DNA of 64,000 nt from Clostridia bacterium. Its GTDB lineage: Bacteria; Bacillota; Clostridia; Christensenellales; CAG-314. The notes below the pieces were generated by a model. It was not told the DNA's origin. It searched no databases and worked only from the letters and a program-made list of their open reading frames with translations. Of the stretch, positions 16,179-23,561 are shown piece after piece (within the stretch, counting starts at the first letter, position 1; each line of letters begins with the position of its first letter). Made by a program: the position numbers and the translations under genes. The DNA lies in the NCBI GenBank assembly GCA_900769665.1, contig CAAGHL010000042.1, positions 1 through 64,000 on the forward strand, given 5' to 3'.

Positions 16179-17855
16179 ATGAAAAAGAAGCCTACTTTGT
16201 ACATCGTAATCATTTCGTTGTGGATATGCTGTTTGGCATTGCTCGGCTACGCATTGTCGCAACTGATACTCGGCTTGGACAGCGGTTACTCAGCCGTGAA
16301 AAAGGGGATTGTAATTACCCTACTGTCCGTCAACACCGTTGTGCTTGCCGTGCTGTGGTTCGGCAGCATAAAGGACTTTGTCTTTTCCACAAGCTACGCA
16401 CTGCTACACAAAAAACTCGACAAAAAGTACGCCGACATCAAGCCCGTCGAGATAAACCCCGAAACTGCGCCGCGCGTGCTGTTGCTGTACTGCACTTGCA
16501 ACGACTTCAATGCCGAGGCGCTGACCGAGTGCGCCAAGCAAGACTACTCCAACTTTAAGACGGTGATACTAGACGACAGCTCCAAGTTCGAGTACATCCG
16601 CGAGATAAACAAGTACCGCATCCTTCACCCGTCGGTGGAAGTCGTCCGTCGCAAGGTGCACAGCGGCTACAAGGCAGGCAACCTAAACAACTACCTAGCC
16701 GACCGCACCGACTACGACTACTTTGTCGTGTTGGACAGCGACGAGGTGATACCGCACGACTACATACAGGGCGTGCTGAAGTACTTTGCCTACAACCCTA
16801 ACTGCGGCGCGGTGCAAGCCAAACACAAGGCGCAATGCGGCGAAAACGTCTTCCAGCGCTTGATGGGTTTGTGCGTGGGCAGTAACGGAGAAACGGTACA
16901 GGTGATAAAAAACTTTTACGGCGCAAACGCCCTCATTGGACACGGCATGACCATAAGCCGTGCTTGCTACGAAAAAACCGGCGGATTTCCGCTTGTGGTT
17001 GCCGAAGACATTTCCTTTGCGGTGGAGATAAAAAACGCCGGGTTGGACATCATCTACGCACCCGACATACTGTGCTACGAGGAGTTCCCCGTCAACTACG
17101 TTTCGCTGAAAAAACGCCAATGCAAGTGGACGCAAGGCAACCTCGAATACATGCGCAAGTACGACAAGGACATAAACAACAGCAAAATGGCGTGGTTTGA
17201 AAAGTTGGACATCAAGTTGTCCCACTACAGTTTGCCCATTGTGCCCGTGCTAAGCTTTTTGCTTGCGGTGTGCACCATTTGTTTGGGTTTTCTCGGCTAC
17301 CCCGTGATATACTACTCCGTTGCGGTGTACGGCATAATGATACTGTTTCTTTGCTCGCCGATGATACCCGACTTCTTTGTGTACAAGCGCACCAAAAACA
17401 TCTTTTTGCTGTTGCCGTACTTTGTGGTAAACGTGGCGACCTATGCGTCCCTTGCGCCCATGATGTTGAAGACCATTTTGTTGGGCGTACTTGGCAAAAA
17501 GGCAACGTTTATCGTAACGCCGAAGCAATCGGAGAAGTTTAGCCTCGGCGAAGTACTCAAGTACACGTGGGACTCTCTGTTGTTCGGCGCGGCGATAGGG
17601 GTTGCGGCGTGGTTTGCGTGCGGCAGTATACTGCCCGTGATATTTATCGTGGTGGGTTGTTTATTGGCGCCGTTTATCGTGGCATTGGCCAACATAACCT
17701 TGCGTAAAACTGCCGAAAGGCAAGGGCAAAAAAGCACGCAAAGCAATCGACCGAGCAACGTATACAAAGTGCCGTCGGGCGCAAAAAATTTGATACGTAT
17801 CAAAAAATCCACGACAGTATACAACTATCGACAGGACAACTCCGTCGAGTTGTAA
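16179..17855 (+). CDS. Processive membrane glycosyltransferase, family GT2
   Basis: A 558-aa protein. Two N-terminal membrane helices (about 5-30 and 45-67) precede a cytoplasmic GT-A domain with the family signatures in order: DDSS, the metal-binding LDSDE, the general-base VAEDISFA, and the product-channel motif RQCKWTQG (a Q-x-x-K-W variant of QxxRW). Several C-terminal membrane helices follow, then a basic cytoplasmic tail. This plan is that of cellulose-synthase-like or MdoH-like enzymes that polymerise and export a polysaccharide from a nucleotide sugar. The sugar cannot be read, and no partner genes are adjacent except the dlt-like and sigma-factor units on the other strand, so a link to envelope polymers is only suggestive. 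No PilZ domain is seen. It is followed by a strong terminator. Confidence 0.9.
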   Translation: MKKKPTLYIVIISLWICCLALLGYALSQLILGLDSGYSAVKKGIVITLLSVNTVVLAVLWFGSIKDFVFSTSYALLHKKLDKKYADIKPVEINPETAPRVLLLYCTCNDFNAEALTECAKQDYSNFKTVILDDSSKFEYIREINKYRILHPSVEVVRRKVHSGYKAGNLNNYLADRTDYDYFVVLDSDEVIPHDYIQGVLKYFAYNPNCGAVQAKHKAQCGENVFQRLMGLCVGSNGETVQVIKNFYGANALIGHGMTISRACYEKTGGFPLVVAEDISFAVEIKNAGLDIIYAPDILCYEEFPVNYVSLKKRQCKWTQGNLEYMRKYDKDINNSKMAWFEKLDIKLSHYSLPIVPVLSFLLAVCTICLGFLGYPVIYYSVAVYGIMILFLCSPMIPDFFVYKRTKNIFLLLPYFVVNVATYASLAPMMLKTILLGVLGKKATFIVTPKQSEKFSLGEVLKYTWDSLLFGAAIGVAAWFACGSILPVIFIVVGCLLAPFIVALANITLRKTAERQGQKSTQSNRPSNVYKVPSGAKNLIRIKKSTTVYNYRQDNSVEL

Positions 17856-17860
17856 AGCCA

Positions 17861-17904
17861 AAAACAGCCGCTTCGGACGCACACTTCCGACGCGGCTGTT
17901 TTCT
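17861..17904 (+). terminator. Terminator of the glycosyltransferase gene
   Basis: The 11-base stem AAAACAGCCGC/GCGGCTGTTTT (17861-17871 with 17892-17902) continues inward through TCGGA/TCCGA and ends in T residues. It begins five bases after the stop codon. Confidence 0.9.
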
Positions 17905-17970
17905 TCGATTTTGCAACCTGCCTACACAAGCTCTTTCAAGTATTCTTCGACGTTTTTGTATTCTAAATTT

Positions 17971-18014
17971 GTAACCCCCATCGGTAGGAATTACAAAGGG
18001 GTTACAGGGGTTAC
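17971..18014. repeat. Tandem and inverted GGGGTTAC repeats
   Basis: GGGGTTACA occurs twice in tandem (17998-18015) and its inverse GTAACCCC lies at 17971-17978. They stand alone in an otherwise featureless 330-base gap upstream of the pyk promoter and could be protein-binding sites. No gene is supported in this gap. Confidence 0.4.
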
Positions 18015-18238
18015 AACAAAAACGGCGACCTATCTTTTGCCGATAAGCCGCCGTAAAAGCTGACTTACAAAACACTGCAACCGTCCGCTTGCGTTTGCTA
18101 ATATGTGCGGCAACCACCCACGCCAACGCCAACTGCCATACAATACAACGGCAAATACGTCCGTTGCGGCATACACCGTTTGTGTACAAATTGCAATAAA
18201 GTGAATAGGAATAAACATATGATTTTTGCCGTATTCGA

Positions 18239-18267
18239 TTTACAAAAGTTGACTTTTGGGATATACT
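18239..18267 (+). promoter_or_regulatory. Promoter of pyk
   Basis: TTTACA (18239-18244), 17-base spacer, TATACT (18262-18267), giving an untranslated leader of about 205 bases before the pyk ATG. That leader holds a GCAAATTTGC palindrome but no recognised riboswitch. Confidence 0.65.
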
Positions 18268-18480
18268 TATTAAGTGGTGAAATTTGGTAGTTTTTCACGG
18301 AGGGTTACAAACGTTATTTTTGCGCAGGCAAAATACACTTGCATGCACGCCGCAAATTTGCGTTTGCGCCGCCAACAAAACCGCCATACCCCACAACAAA
18401 ACAAGACACAATTACGGCGAAAGCACCATTGCGCTACACCGCCGCATAAACAATCATCCGACAGTTACGGAGGCGTAACA

Positions 18481-19902
18481 ATGAGAAAAACAAAAATAGT
18501 TTGCACGTTGGGTCCCGCAAGTTGCACCTACGACCAAATCAAAAAAATGGCGTTGGCAGGCATGAACGTGGCACGTATCAACATGAGCCACGGCACCTAC
18601 GAGGAGCACCAAGGCAAGATTGACGCCGTCAAAAAGGTGCGCCGCGCGCTCGGCATTGCTTTGCCGATAATGATAGACACCAAAGGACCGGAAATCCGCA
18701 TAGGCACATTTGCCAACGGACAAATCGATGTGACGGAAGGCATGAAGTTTGACTTTGTCAACTACGACACCGTGGGCGACGAAACAAAGGTTTCCATCAC
18801 CTACAAGGAGCTGTGCGACGACATCGCCGAGGGCAACACGCTGCTACTTAACGACGGTTTGCTTGTGTTTAAGGTAACGGGCATCGAAAACGGCGTAATA
18901 CACACCGTGGCGCAAAACAGCGGTCCGCTGTCCGACAGAAAGGGTTTGTTTGTGCCCAACGTGAAACTTAATATGCCGTTCTTGTCCGAGCAAGACAAGC
19001 GCGACCTGGACTTCGGCATCAAAAACGGCGCGGAAATGTACGCCGCAAGTTTTGTGCAAGACGGACAAAGCGTACGCGACATACGCAACTACATACTGAC
19101 GCACGGTGCAAGCGATGCATGTATCATCAGTAAGATAGAAAGCCAAAGCGGCGTAGACAACATCGATGAAGTAATAGAAGAAAGCGACGGCGTAATGGTT
19201 GCGCGCGGCGATCTCGGTGTGGAAATGCCCTACGAAAAGTTGCCCGCGATACAAAAAATGCTGATTAGCAAAAGCCGCTCGGCAGGCAAGTTTGTAATTA
19301 CCGCTACGGAAATGTTGGAAAGCATGGTGACCAAACTGCGCCCCACCCGTGCGGAAATCGTGGACGTTGCAAATGCAGTATACGACGGAAGCAGTTGCGT
19401 AATGCTGTCGGCGGAAAGTGCCGTCGGTGTCAATCCGCCAAACACCATCTCCACCATGGCACGCATTGTGGAAGAAGCCGAACGCAACGTGGACTACAAA
19501 AACCGCTACACCGTTACGCAAATGAAGCTGTTGGACAACACCGACGCCATCAGCCATGCTACCGTCAACACCGCATTTGACATCGACGCCAAAGCAATCG
19601 TGGTATACACCGCTAGCGGCGTAAGCGCGCGCATGATTAGCCGTTTCCGTCCCGACGCACCAATTGTGGCAATGGCTAGCAGTGACCGCGTGTACCACCG
19701 CCTTGCGGCAAGCTGGGGCGTAATACCCGTAATTACCCAAGTGTTTGACAACACCGACGATATGTTTATCAACGCCGAGGAAACCGTCAAAAACATGGGC
19801 ATTGCCAAACCCGGAGACAACATCGTCGTGACAGCAGGCGTCCCCCTAGGCAAAAAGGTGGGCACCAACCTGATAAAGGTAACCAAACTTACGGAAGAGT
19901 AA
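18481..19902 (+). CDS. pyk: Pyruvate kinase
   Basis: A 473-aa glycolytic enzyme making ATP and pyruvate from phosphoenolpyruvate. Visible landmarks are TKIVCTLGPAS at the N terminus, the barrel residues ARINMSHG and DTKGPEIRIG, the B-domain insertion (about 70-170), the active-site lysine and acid motif IISKIESQSGVDNIDE, GVMVARGDLGVEMP, and ATEMLESM followed by RPTRAE. The C-terminal allosteric domain (about 355-473) is present but lacks the extra PEP-utiliser domain found in some Bacillota. The ATG at 18481 has GGAGG upstream; the longer open frame from 18274 is leader. Monocistronic, with a strong terminator after it. Confidence 0.97.
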   Translation: MRKTKIVCTLGPASCTYDQIKKMALAGMNVARINMSHGTYEEHQGKIDAVKKVRRALGIALPIMIDTKGPEIRIGTFANGQIDVTEGMKFDFVNYDTVGDETKVSITYKELCDDIAEGNTLLLNDGLLVFKVTGIENGVIHTVAQNSGPLSDRKGLFVPNVKLNMPFLSEQDKRDLDFGIKNGAEMYAASFVQDGQSVRDIRNYILTHGASDACIISKIESQSGVDNIDEVIEESDGVMVARGDLGVEMPYEKLPAIQKMLISKSRSAGKFVITATEMLESMVTKLRPTRAEIVDVANAVYDGSSCVMLSAESAVGVNPPNTISTMARIVEEAERNVDYKNRYTVTQMKLLDNTDAISHATVNTAFDIDAKAIVVYTASGVSARMISRFRPDAPIVAMASSDRVYHRLAASWGVIPVITQVFDNTDDMFINAEETVKNMGIAKPGDNIVVTAGVPLGKKVGTNLIKVTKLTEE

Positions 19903-20052
19903 ACATACCGCTAAGCCTAGCGCAAGAGCGAACGAAAGCAACTATTTGGAGCAATCGGCGACAGCAAATCGAAGTTTTTGCACTACCGACCAATCGTTTA
20001 GTGCGCCTACAAGCCTACAAGTCAGAGAAAATTTGCCAAAAATAAAAAATTA

Positions 20053-20099
20053 GGGCAGTTGCAAGGAAAGTAAGTTTTCCTACAACTGCCCTTTTATTT
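20053..20099 (+). terminator. Terminator of pyk
   Basis: GGGCAGTTG/CAACTGCCC plus inner AGGAAA/TTTCCT pairs, followed by TTTTATTTT. It lies 150 bases after the pyk stop; the bases between hold nothing recognisable. Confidence 0.9.
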
Positions 20100-20257
20100 T
20101 CGATTGATACTTATTACTATATAAATCTATTGAAATTTAGAGTTGATTTAGGGTTAATTTAGTTATAGCTAATGATTTTTTGCAACCAATACGGTGGCGA
20201 ATCGTGCGTTAAACCACAATGCACGCCCGTATGAAAGAGAACAAACGAAAACTCCAT

Positions 20258-20461
20258 TTAGTTTTCCAAACCCAGTAGGTAATCCGCAGAAACATTGAAA
20301 TACTGCGCAATAGCTTTTAGATAAGAAATCTTCGGTTCGTTTATTTCGTTTTCCCAATTGGAAACTGCGGCGTCGGTGGTATTTAGTTCTTTTGCCAATT
20401 GCTTCATCGACAAACCTTTTTCCTGCCGCAACTCCCTTAATCTTTGTGCAAAAATGCTCAT
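20258..20461 (-). CDS. Small XRE/Cro-family repressor
   Basis: A 67-aa protein that is almost entirely one helix-turn-helix domain: FAQRLRELRQEKGLSMKQLAKELN, then TTDAAVSNWENEINEP and YLKAIAQYFNVSADYLLG, the classical XRE pattern. It is divergent from the 185-aa membrane protein, and two copies of a 14-base palindromic site lie in the shared intergenic region (20474-20486 and 20502-20515), one inside the spacer of each promoter. It therefore very likely represses both genes. Such minimal regulators are common in mobile elements. The start at 20461 lacks a strong Shine-Dalgarno sequence and lies five bases from the predicted -10 end, so a near-leaderless transcript is possible. Confidence 0.9.
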   Translation of the reverse strand: MSIFAQRLRELRQEKGLSMKQLAKELNTTDAAVSNWENEINEPKISYLKAIAQYFNVSADYLLGLEN

Positions 20462-20467
20462 ATAATC

Positions 20468-20524
20468 ATTATACTAAGAAAACTTAATAAATTGCTTGAC
20501 ACTAAGTTTTCTTAGCGATATAAT
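20468..20524. promoter_or_regulatory. Divergent promoters with XRE operators in both spacers
   Basis: Plus strand: TTGACA (20496-20501), 17 bases, TATAAT (20519-20524), a full consensus promoter. Its spacer begins with the palindrome CTAAGTTTTCTTAG (20502-20515). Minus strand: TATAAT (20468-20473) with a weak -35 near 20491-20496; its spacer holds the inverted copy CTAAGAAAACTTA (20474-20486). Confidence 0.8.
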
Positions 20525-20568
20525 TACATTGTGGCATATCTTTGCTATTACAACAAAAGGAGAACTAT

Positions 20569-21126
20569 ATGTTTGAATCTTTCAAAAAAATCTACTACAG
20601 TGGGATAAAGGGCGACATAGTACGGATCCCCAACAAGCAACGCGGAGAACACGTTACGGACAGAACCGCCGAACTGATAAAAGCTTTGGCAGGAAAACAT
20701 CCAAGTCAACGGGACAAAAACGGCTACATGCCGTGCAATTACTTCGGGCTTCATCCCATCCAAGACGAAACGGAGTACTCGTATACGTCGAGCTACACCG
20801 CCACGTCTAACGGCAATGGAAGCTATAACGTCAAAGGCAACAAAACTTACAACGGCGACTATATGGCGTTGGAAATTTGTGTTGGTGCGTCGGAAGAAGT
20901 TGCAAAGAACAAGAAATCCAACATCAACAGATACCTACGGGCAATCAGCTGGACGCCGAGATCGTTTTGGTTTTGGATATTGTCCATTGTATTGAGCTTT
21001 GCAATTGTCGGTTTGCCGCTGTTGGTCGGTTGTTTTTACCGCCTGATTATGAGTTTTGTAGCCAAAAGTTGCCTGTCAAAAGCCAAAAAGAGCTACAAGA
21101 AAAACAATAAAATCATTGTTTTTTAG
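20569..21126 (+). CDS. Small membrane protein of unknown function
   Basis: A 185-aa protein. Residues about 1-130 are soluble and rich in Tyr, Asn and Lys. Near residues 130-165 there are one or two hydrophobic helices (FWFWILSIVLSFAIVGLPLLV and on), then a strongly basic tail. No family is recognised. The start at 20569 has AAAGGAG upstream; an earlier ATG at 20542 lacks one. It is driven by a consensus promoter controlled by the divergent XRE repressor, the arrangement of many toxin, phage-defence or superinfection genes. That role is speculation from context. The stop overlaps a 26-base direct repeat. Confidence 0.75.
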   Translation: MFESFKKIYYSGIKGDIVRIPNKQRGEHVTDRTAELIKALAGKHPSQRDKNGYMPCNYFGLHPIQDETEYSYTSSYTATSNGNGSYNVKGNKTYNGDYMALEICVGASEEVAKNKKSNINRYLRAISWTPRSFWFWILSIVLSFAIVGLPLLVGCFYRLIMSFVAKSCLSKAKKSYKKNNKIIVF

Positions 21127-21217
21127 GGTTAATTTGGCTATCCCTAGCAACGAGGTTGCCGCCGAAATCCTTGACACTTTGCTTTATAATAGGTTTAATT
21201 TCACTATCCCTAGCAAC
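21126..21217. repeat. Pair of 26-base direct repeats
   Basis: GGGTTAATTTGGCTATCCCTAGCAAC-type units lie at 21126-21151 and 21192-21217, differing at three positions. A more diverged relative starts at 20151 on the other side of the XRE/membrane-protein module, so the pair may mark element boundaries or recombination sites. Confidence 0.6.
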
Positions 21218-21999
21218 CCCAAACAAAAAATAAATTCCGTTCGAGAAAGTAAAAATCGAACGGAATTTTTTGATACGGATGCAATTTTGACCCAATTTTG
21301 ACCCAAAAAAGGGTCAAAAAATTGCGTGGGAAAGAAAAATGGCACAATATGTTGTGTTTGAAAAATCTCAAAACCACAATATATTGCGTCCGTGGCGGCA
21401 CGCGGTAAACCCCAACTGAACATTTATTTTTTCGAGATTTTAATATATACTTTGTATATATTAACGAGCCGATTTTTATCAAACTCAAAACCGAAAAATG
21501 CACATTCAATGGGTAAAAAACAAGCTTGTTTCACACTAAAACTTTTTTAACGACTATTTTTTAATGCAAGCAATTTGCGTAAACTTGCTTTTGTATTATA
21601 CCATCTAAAAAGTTGTTTTCCAACTGTTTTTATATCAAATATTTTTTTTAAGAACGAAAATCTTAAAATGCACAGACTTATTCAAAATCTTGGTGCATTT
21701 TTTTTCATAAAAGAAAGACGCCGTTTTTATCCGACGTCTTGGCTAAATTGAAAGAACTACTTCGTATTCGATTTCAATCGGCGGCTTACCGAGTCTGTGT
21801 TGCTCGATAGAATTTCTTCCGAAACGGTCAAACTTCTTTTTTCATCTTAGAGATACCTCCATATTTAATTTTGCCTTTCGGCACTGGAGAAGTATCACAA
21901 GACGAAACGCAGATAAAGTGCAGATTCAGTTGCCCTTGAGAATATCAACGGAAAGGTTAAACCCGCAGCGAAAAAAAGTATCGTAGAAATAAAAAAGAG
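21218..21999. other. AT-rich non-coding DNA with several hairpins
   Basis: About 780 bases without a supportable gene; the small ORFs here have no ribosome binding site or recognisable product. Structures seen are an 11-base inverted repeat ATTCCGTTCGA/TCGAACGGAAT followed by T residues (21234-21267), a GACCC/GGGTC repeat set (21289-21320), and an AAAATGCAC/GTGCATTTT hairpin followed by T residues (about 21665-21710). These could be terminators of lost genes. Confidence 0.5.
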
Positions 22000-22120
22000 C
22001 CAAACTCTGATTCGAGCCTGACTCTTCAATAAACATTCGATTTTTAAGTACTTATTTTCGCGATGAAGTTGATATTCTCGCTGTCTTATGATACAAACCA
22101 CAGACGAAAGGCAATAAAAC
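22000..22120. repeat. Copy 2 of the dispersed repeat
   Basis: Matches 1-121, with the core at 22015-22091. Here it lies about 80 bases before the Fic gene start. An open frame on the minus strand reads through both copies in part (shared segment QREYQLHRENKYLKIE), so it might descend from a coding region, but neither copy has a usable start signal. Confidence 0.7.
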
Positions 22121-22150
22121 ATGAAGTCTTTACTTTTTATCTTGAATATC

Positions 22151-22179
22151 TTTACTTTTTACTTTTATTGTGGTATAAT
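22151..22179 (+). promoter_or_regulatory. Promoter of the HTH-Fic gene with repeated TTTACT motifs
   Basis: TTTACT (22151-22156), 17 bases, TATAAT (22174-22179). The element TCTTTACTTTTTA occurs twice (about 22127 and 22149) and an inverted AAGTAAAG follows the -10 box, so the encoded HTH protein may bind its own promoter. Confidence 0.7.
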
Positions 22180-22203
22180 AAGTAAAGAAATCGGGAGGCG
22201 GAT

Positions 22204-23115
22204 ATGTATTCTTATAAGCCATTAGAAAATAAACTCAAGGAATTAGATTTAACTAAGTCTGACTTAACTACTCAACTCGGTATTTCATCCAGAACTGTTG
22301 CCAAAATATCAAAGGGCGAGAAAATTGCCAATAATGTGCTTGTTAAGATAGCGGATTTCTTGCATTGCAATCCTGACGATTTGTTTAGAGAAGTTTGCGA
22401 TAATCACATTCTGCAAATTTTGCGTGAAGAAAAAGAAGCTAAGATTTCAGGCGGACTTTATCATGAATTACAAGTCAGAATGACTTATAACTCTAATCAC
22501 ATCGAAGGTTCTAAACTTACGGAAGATCAAACGAGGTTAATTTTCGAAACAAGAACGATTGATGTCGGCGACGGTATTCCTGTTGACGATATTATCGAAA
22601 CAAGCAATCACTTTCGCGCAATCGATTACGTAATCGATAAAGCATTAGAGCCTTTGAGAGAAGATATTATCAAGCACTTGCATTTGCTATTGAAACAAGG
22701 AACCAAGTATTCATCTCTCGATTGGTTTGCCGTTGGAGATTATAAAAAGCGAGCAAATACCGTCGGCGGAAGAGAAACTTGCAAACCGAGCGAAGTCCAT
22801 AAAGCGATGGATAAACTCGTTACTAATTTTAATTCTAAAAGTGATATAACCATCGACGATATTATTGAGCTTCATGCTGACTTCGAATATATTCACCCGT
22901 TCCAAGACGGAAACGGCAGAGTCGGCAGGTTGATTGCTTTGAAAGAGTGCCTTAGATTTAATATAATTCCGTTTATTATAGAAGATTCCCAAAAGTCTTT
23001 CTATTATCGCGGGCTCGCAAACTGGAATCAAGAAAAAGGCTGGCTAAGAGATACTTGCCTTGACGGTCAAGACACATTCAAAAGAATTCTGAACGTCCTT
23101 GATATTCATGAATAG
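22204..23115 (+). CDS. HTH-Fic protein (AMP-transferase fold, class II self-inhibited)
   Basis: A 303-aa protein. Residues about 7-60 are an XRE-like helix-turn-helix (LTTQLGISSRTVAKISKGEK). The rest is a Fic domain with the complete active-site motif HPFQDGNGRVGR (231-242). The catalytic histidine, the Mg/phosphate loop and both arginines are present, so it should transfer AMP (or a similar group) to a protein. An inhibitory helix motif S-x-x-x-E-G (Ser97-Glu101) precedes the domain, which makes it a class II Fic whose inhibition is built in rather than supplied by an antitoxin. The HTH probably gives autoregulation. GGGAGG precedes the ATG. It is the last gene before the tRNA scar and is likely cargo of the island. 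The target is unknown. Confidence 0.93.
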   Translation: MYSYKPLENKLKELDLTKSDLTTQLGISSRTVAKISKGEKIANNVLVKIADFLHCNPDDLFREVCDNHILQILREEKEAKISGGLYHELQVRMTYNSNHIEGSKLTEDQTRLIFETRTIDVGDGIPVDDIIETSNHFRAIDYVIDKALEPLREDIIKHLHLLLKQGTKYSSLDWFAVGDYKKRANTVGGRETCKPSEVHKAMDKLVTNFNSKSDITIDDIIELHADFEYIHPFQDGNGRVGRLIALKECLRFNIIPFIIEDSQKSFYYRGLANWNQEKGWLRDTCLDGQDTFKRILNVLDIHE

Positions 23116-23206
23116 AGTCGGTGTTTTCTCTCAGTTCGTGATAGTTACAGAGCTTAAAAGCTCGGCACTTACAAAGACGGATAACTCCAACCCTTATTTT
23201 CCACAA

Positions 23207-23236
23207 GGCATAGTTTTGGCATAGTTTTTGGCATAG
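23207..23236. repeat. Three GGCATAG direct repeats near the tRNA scar
   Basis: GGCATAG at 23207-23213, 23218-23224 and 23230-23236, spaced 11 and 12 bases, about one helical turn. They lie 130 bases inside the tRNA-Arg half, where tyrosine integrases usually have arm-type sites. Confidence 0.5.
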
Positions 23237-23369
23237 AAATTGCTAAAAGATATGAAAATTGATGCTTGAAACATAAAAAACAGGGCAAAAGAGACGAAAA
23301 ATACACACAAAAGTGCGCGATTTGCAAGAAAATTGCCTATTTTAGAGCAATTTGGCGGCTCAGAATCGA

Positions 23370-23414
23370 CTCCTAAGGCGGGTGTCGGACGTTCGAATCA
23401 TCTCAGGCAGGCCA
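23370..23414 (+). other. 3' half of tRNA-Arg(CCU): attachment-site scar
   Basis: Forty-five bases fit tRNA positions 32-76 exactly: loop CTCCTAA with anticodon CCT, GGCGG, a five-base variable loop, T arm with loop TTCGAAT, acceptor strand and CCA. The sequence before it (AGAATCGA) cannot form the anticodon stem, so the 5' half is absent. This is the pattern left when an element integrates in the anticodon loop and rebuilds the tRNA end. One T-stem pair is C-A. Confidence 0.8.
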
Positions 23415-23418
23415 GATT

Positions 23419-23454
23419 TCAGTCACTTCTTTCGTGGAGTGACTGATTTTTTTT
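23419..23454 (+). terminator. Terminator following the tRNA half
   Basis: TCAGTCAC/GTGACTGA stem (23419-23426 with 23439-23446) followed by eight T residues, directly after the CCA end. It probably terminated the original tRNA gene. Confidence 0.85.
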
Positions 23455-23561
23455 GTAAAAAGAAAATCCCGACATTCCGTTTCGAGATGGTCGGGATAGG
23501 GGTTAGTTACAAAGTTGTACGTAATTTCTATTTTGTCGTTAAATAATAATGAAAGCCAAAT

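Noticed and set aside
17661..18298. Minus-strand open frames between the glycosyltransferase and pyk
   Set aside because: They overlap the glycosyltransferase end and its terminator and have no ribosome binding site or recognisable product.
18274..18480. N-terminal extension of pyruvate kinase
   Set aside because: The open frame continues upstream, but homology starts at MRKTKIVCTLGPAS, the ATG at 18481 has GGAGG, and the promoter at 18239-18267 makes the rest leader.
21895..22122. 75-aa minus-strand frame through repeat copy 2
   Set aside because: Part of it is shared with repeat copy 1, but neither copy has a start signal and the frame is broken in copy 1. Kept as a repeat, not a gene.
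22127..22190. CRISPR array or iteron-like origin at the TTTACT repeats
   Set aside because: Only two short repeats with an inverted partner at a promoter. No regular repeat-spacer structure occurs anywhere in the window and no replication gene is near.
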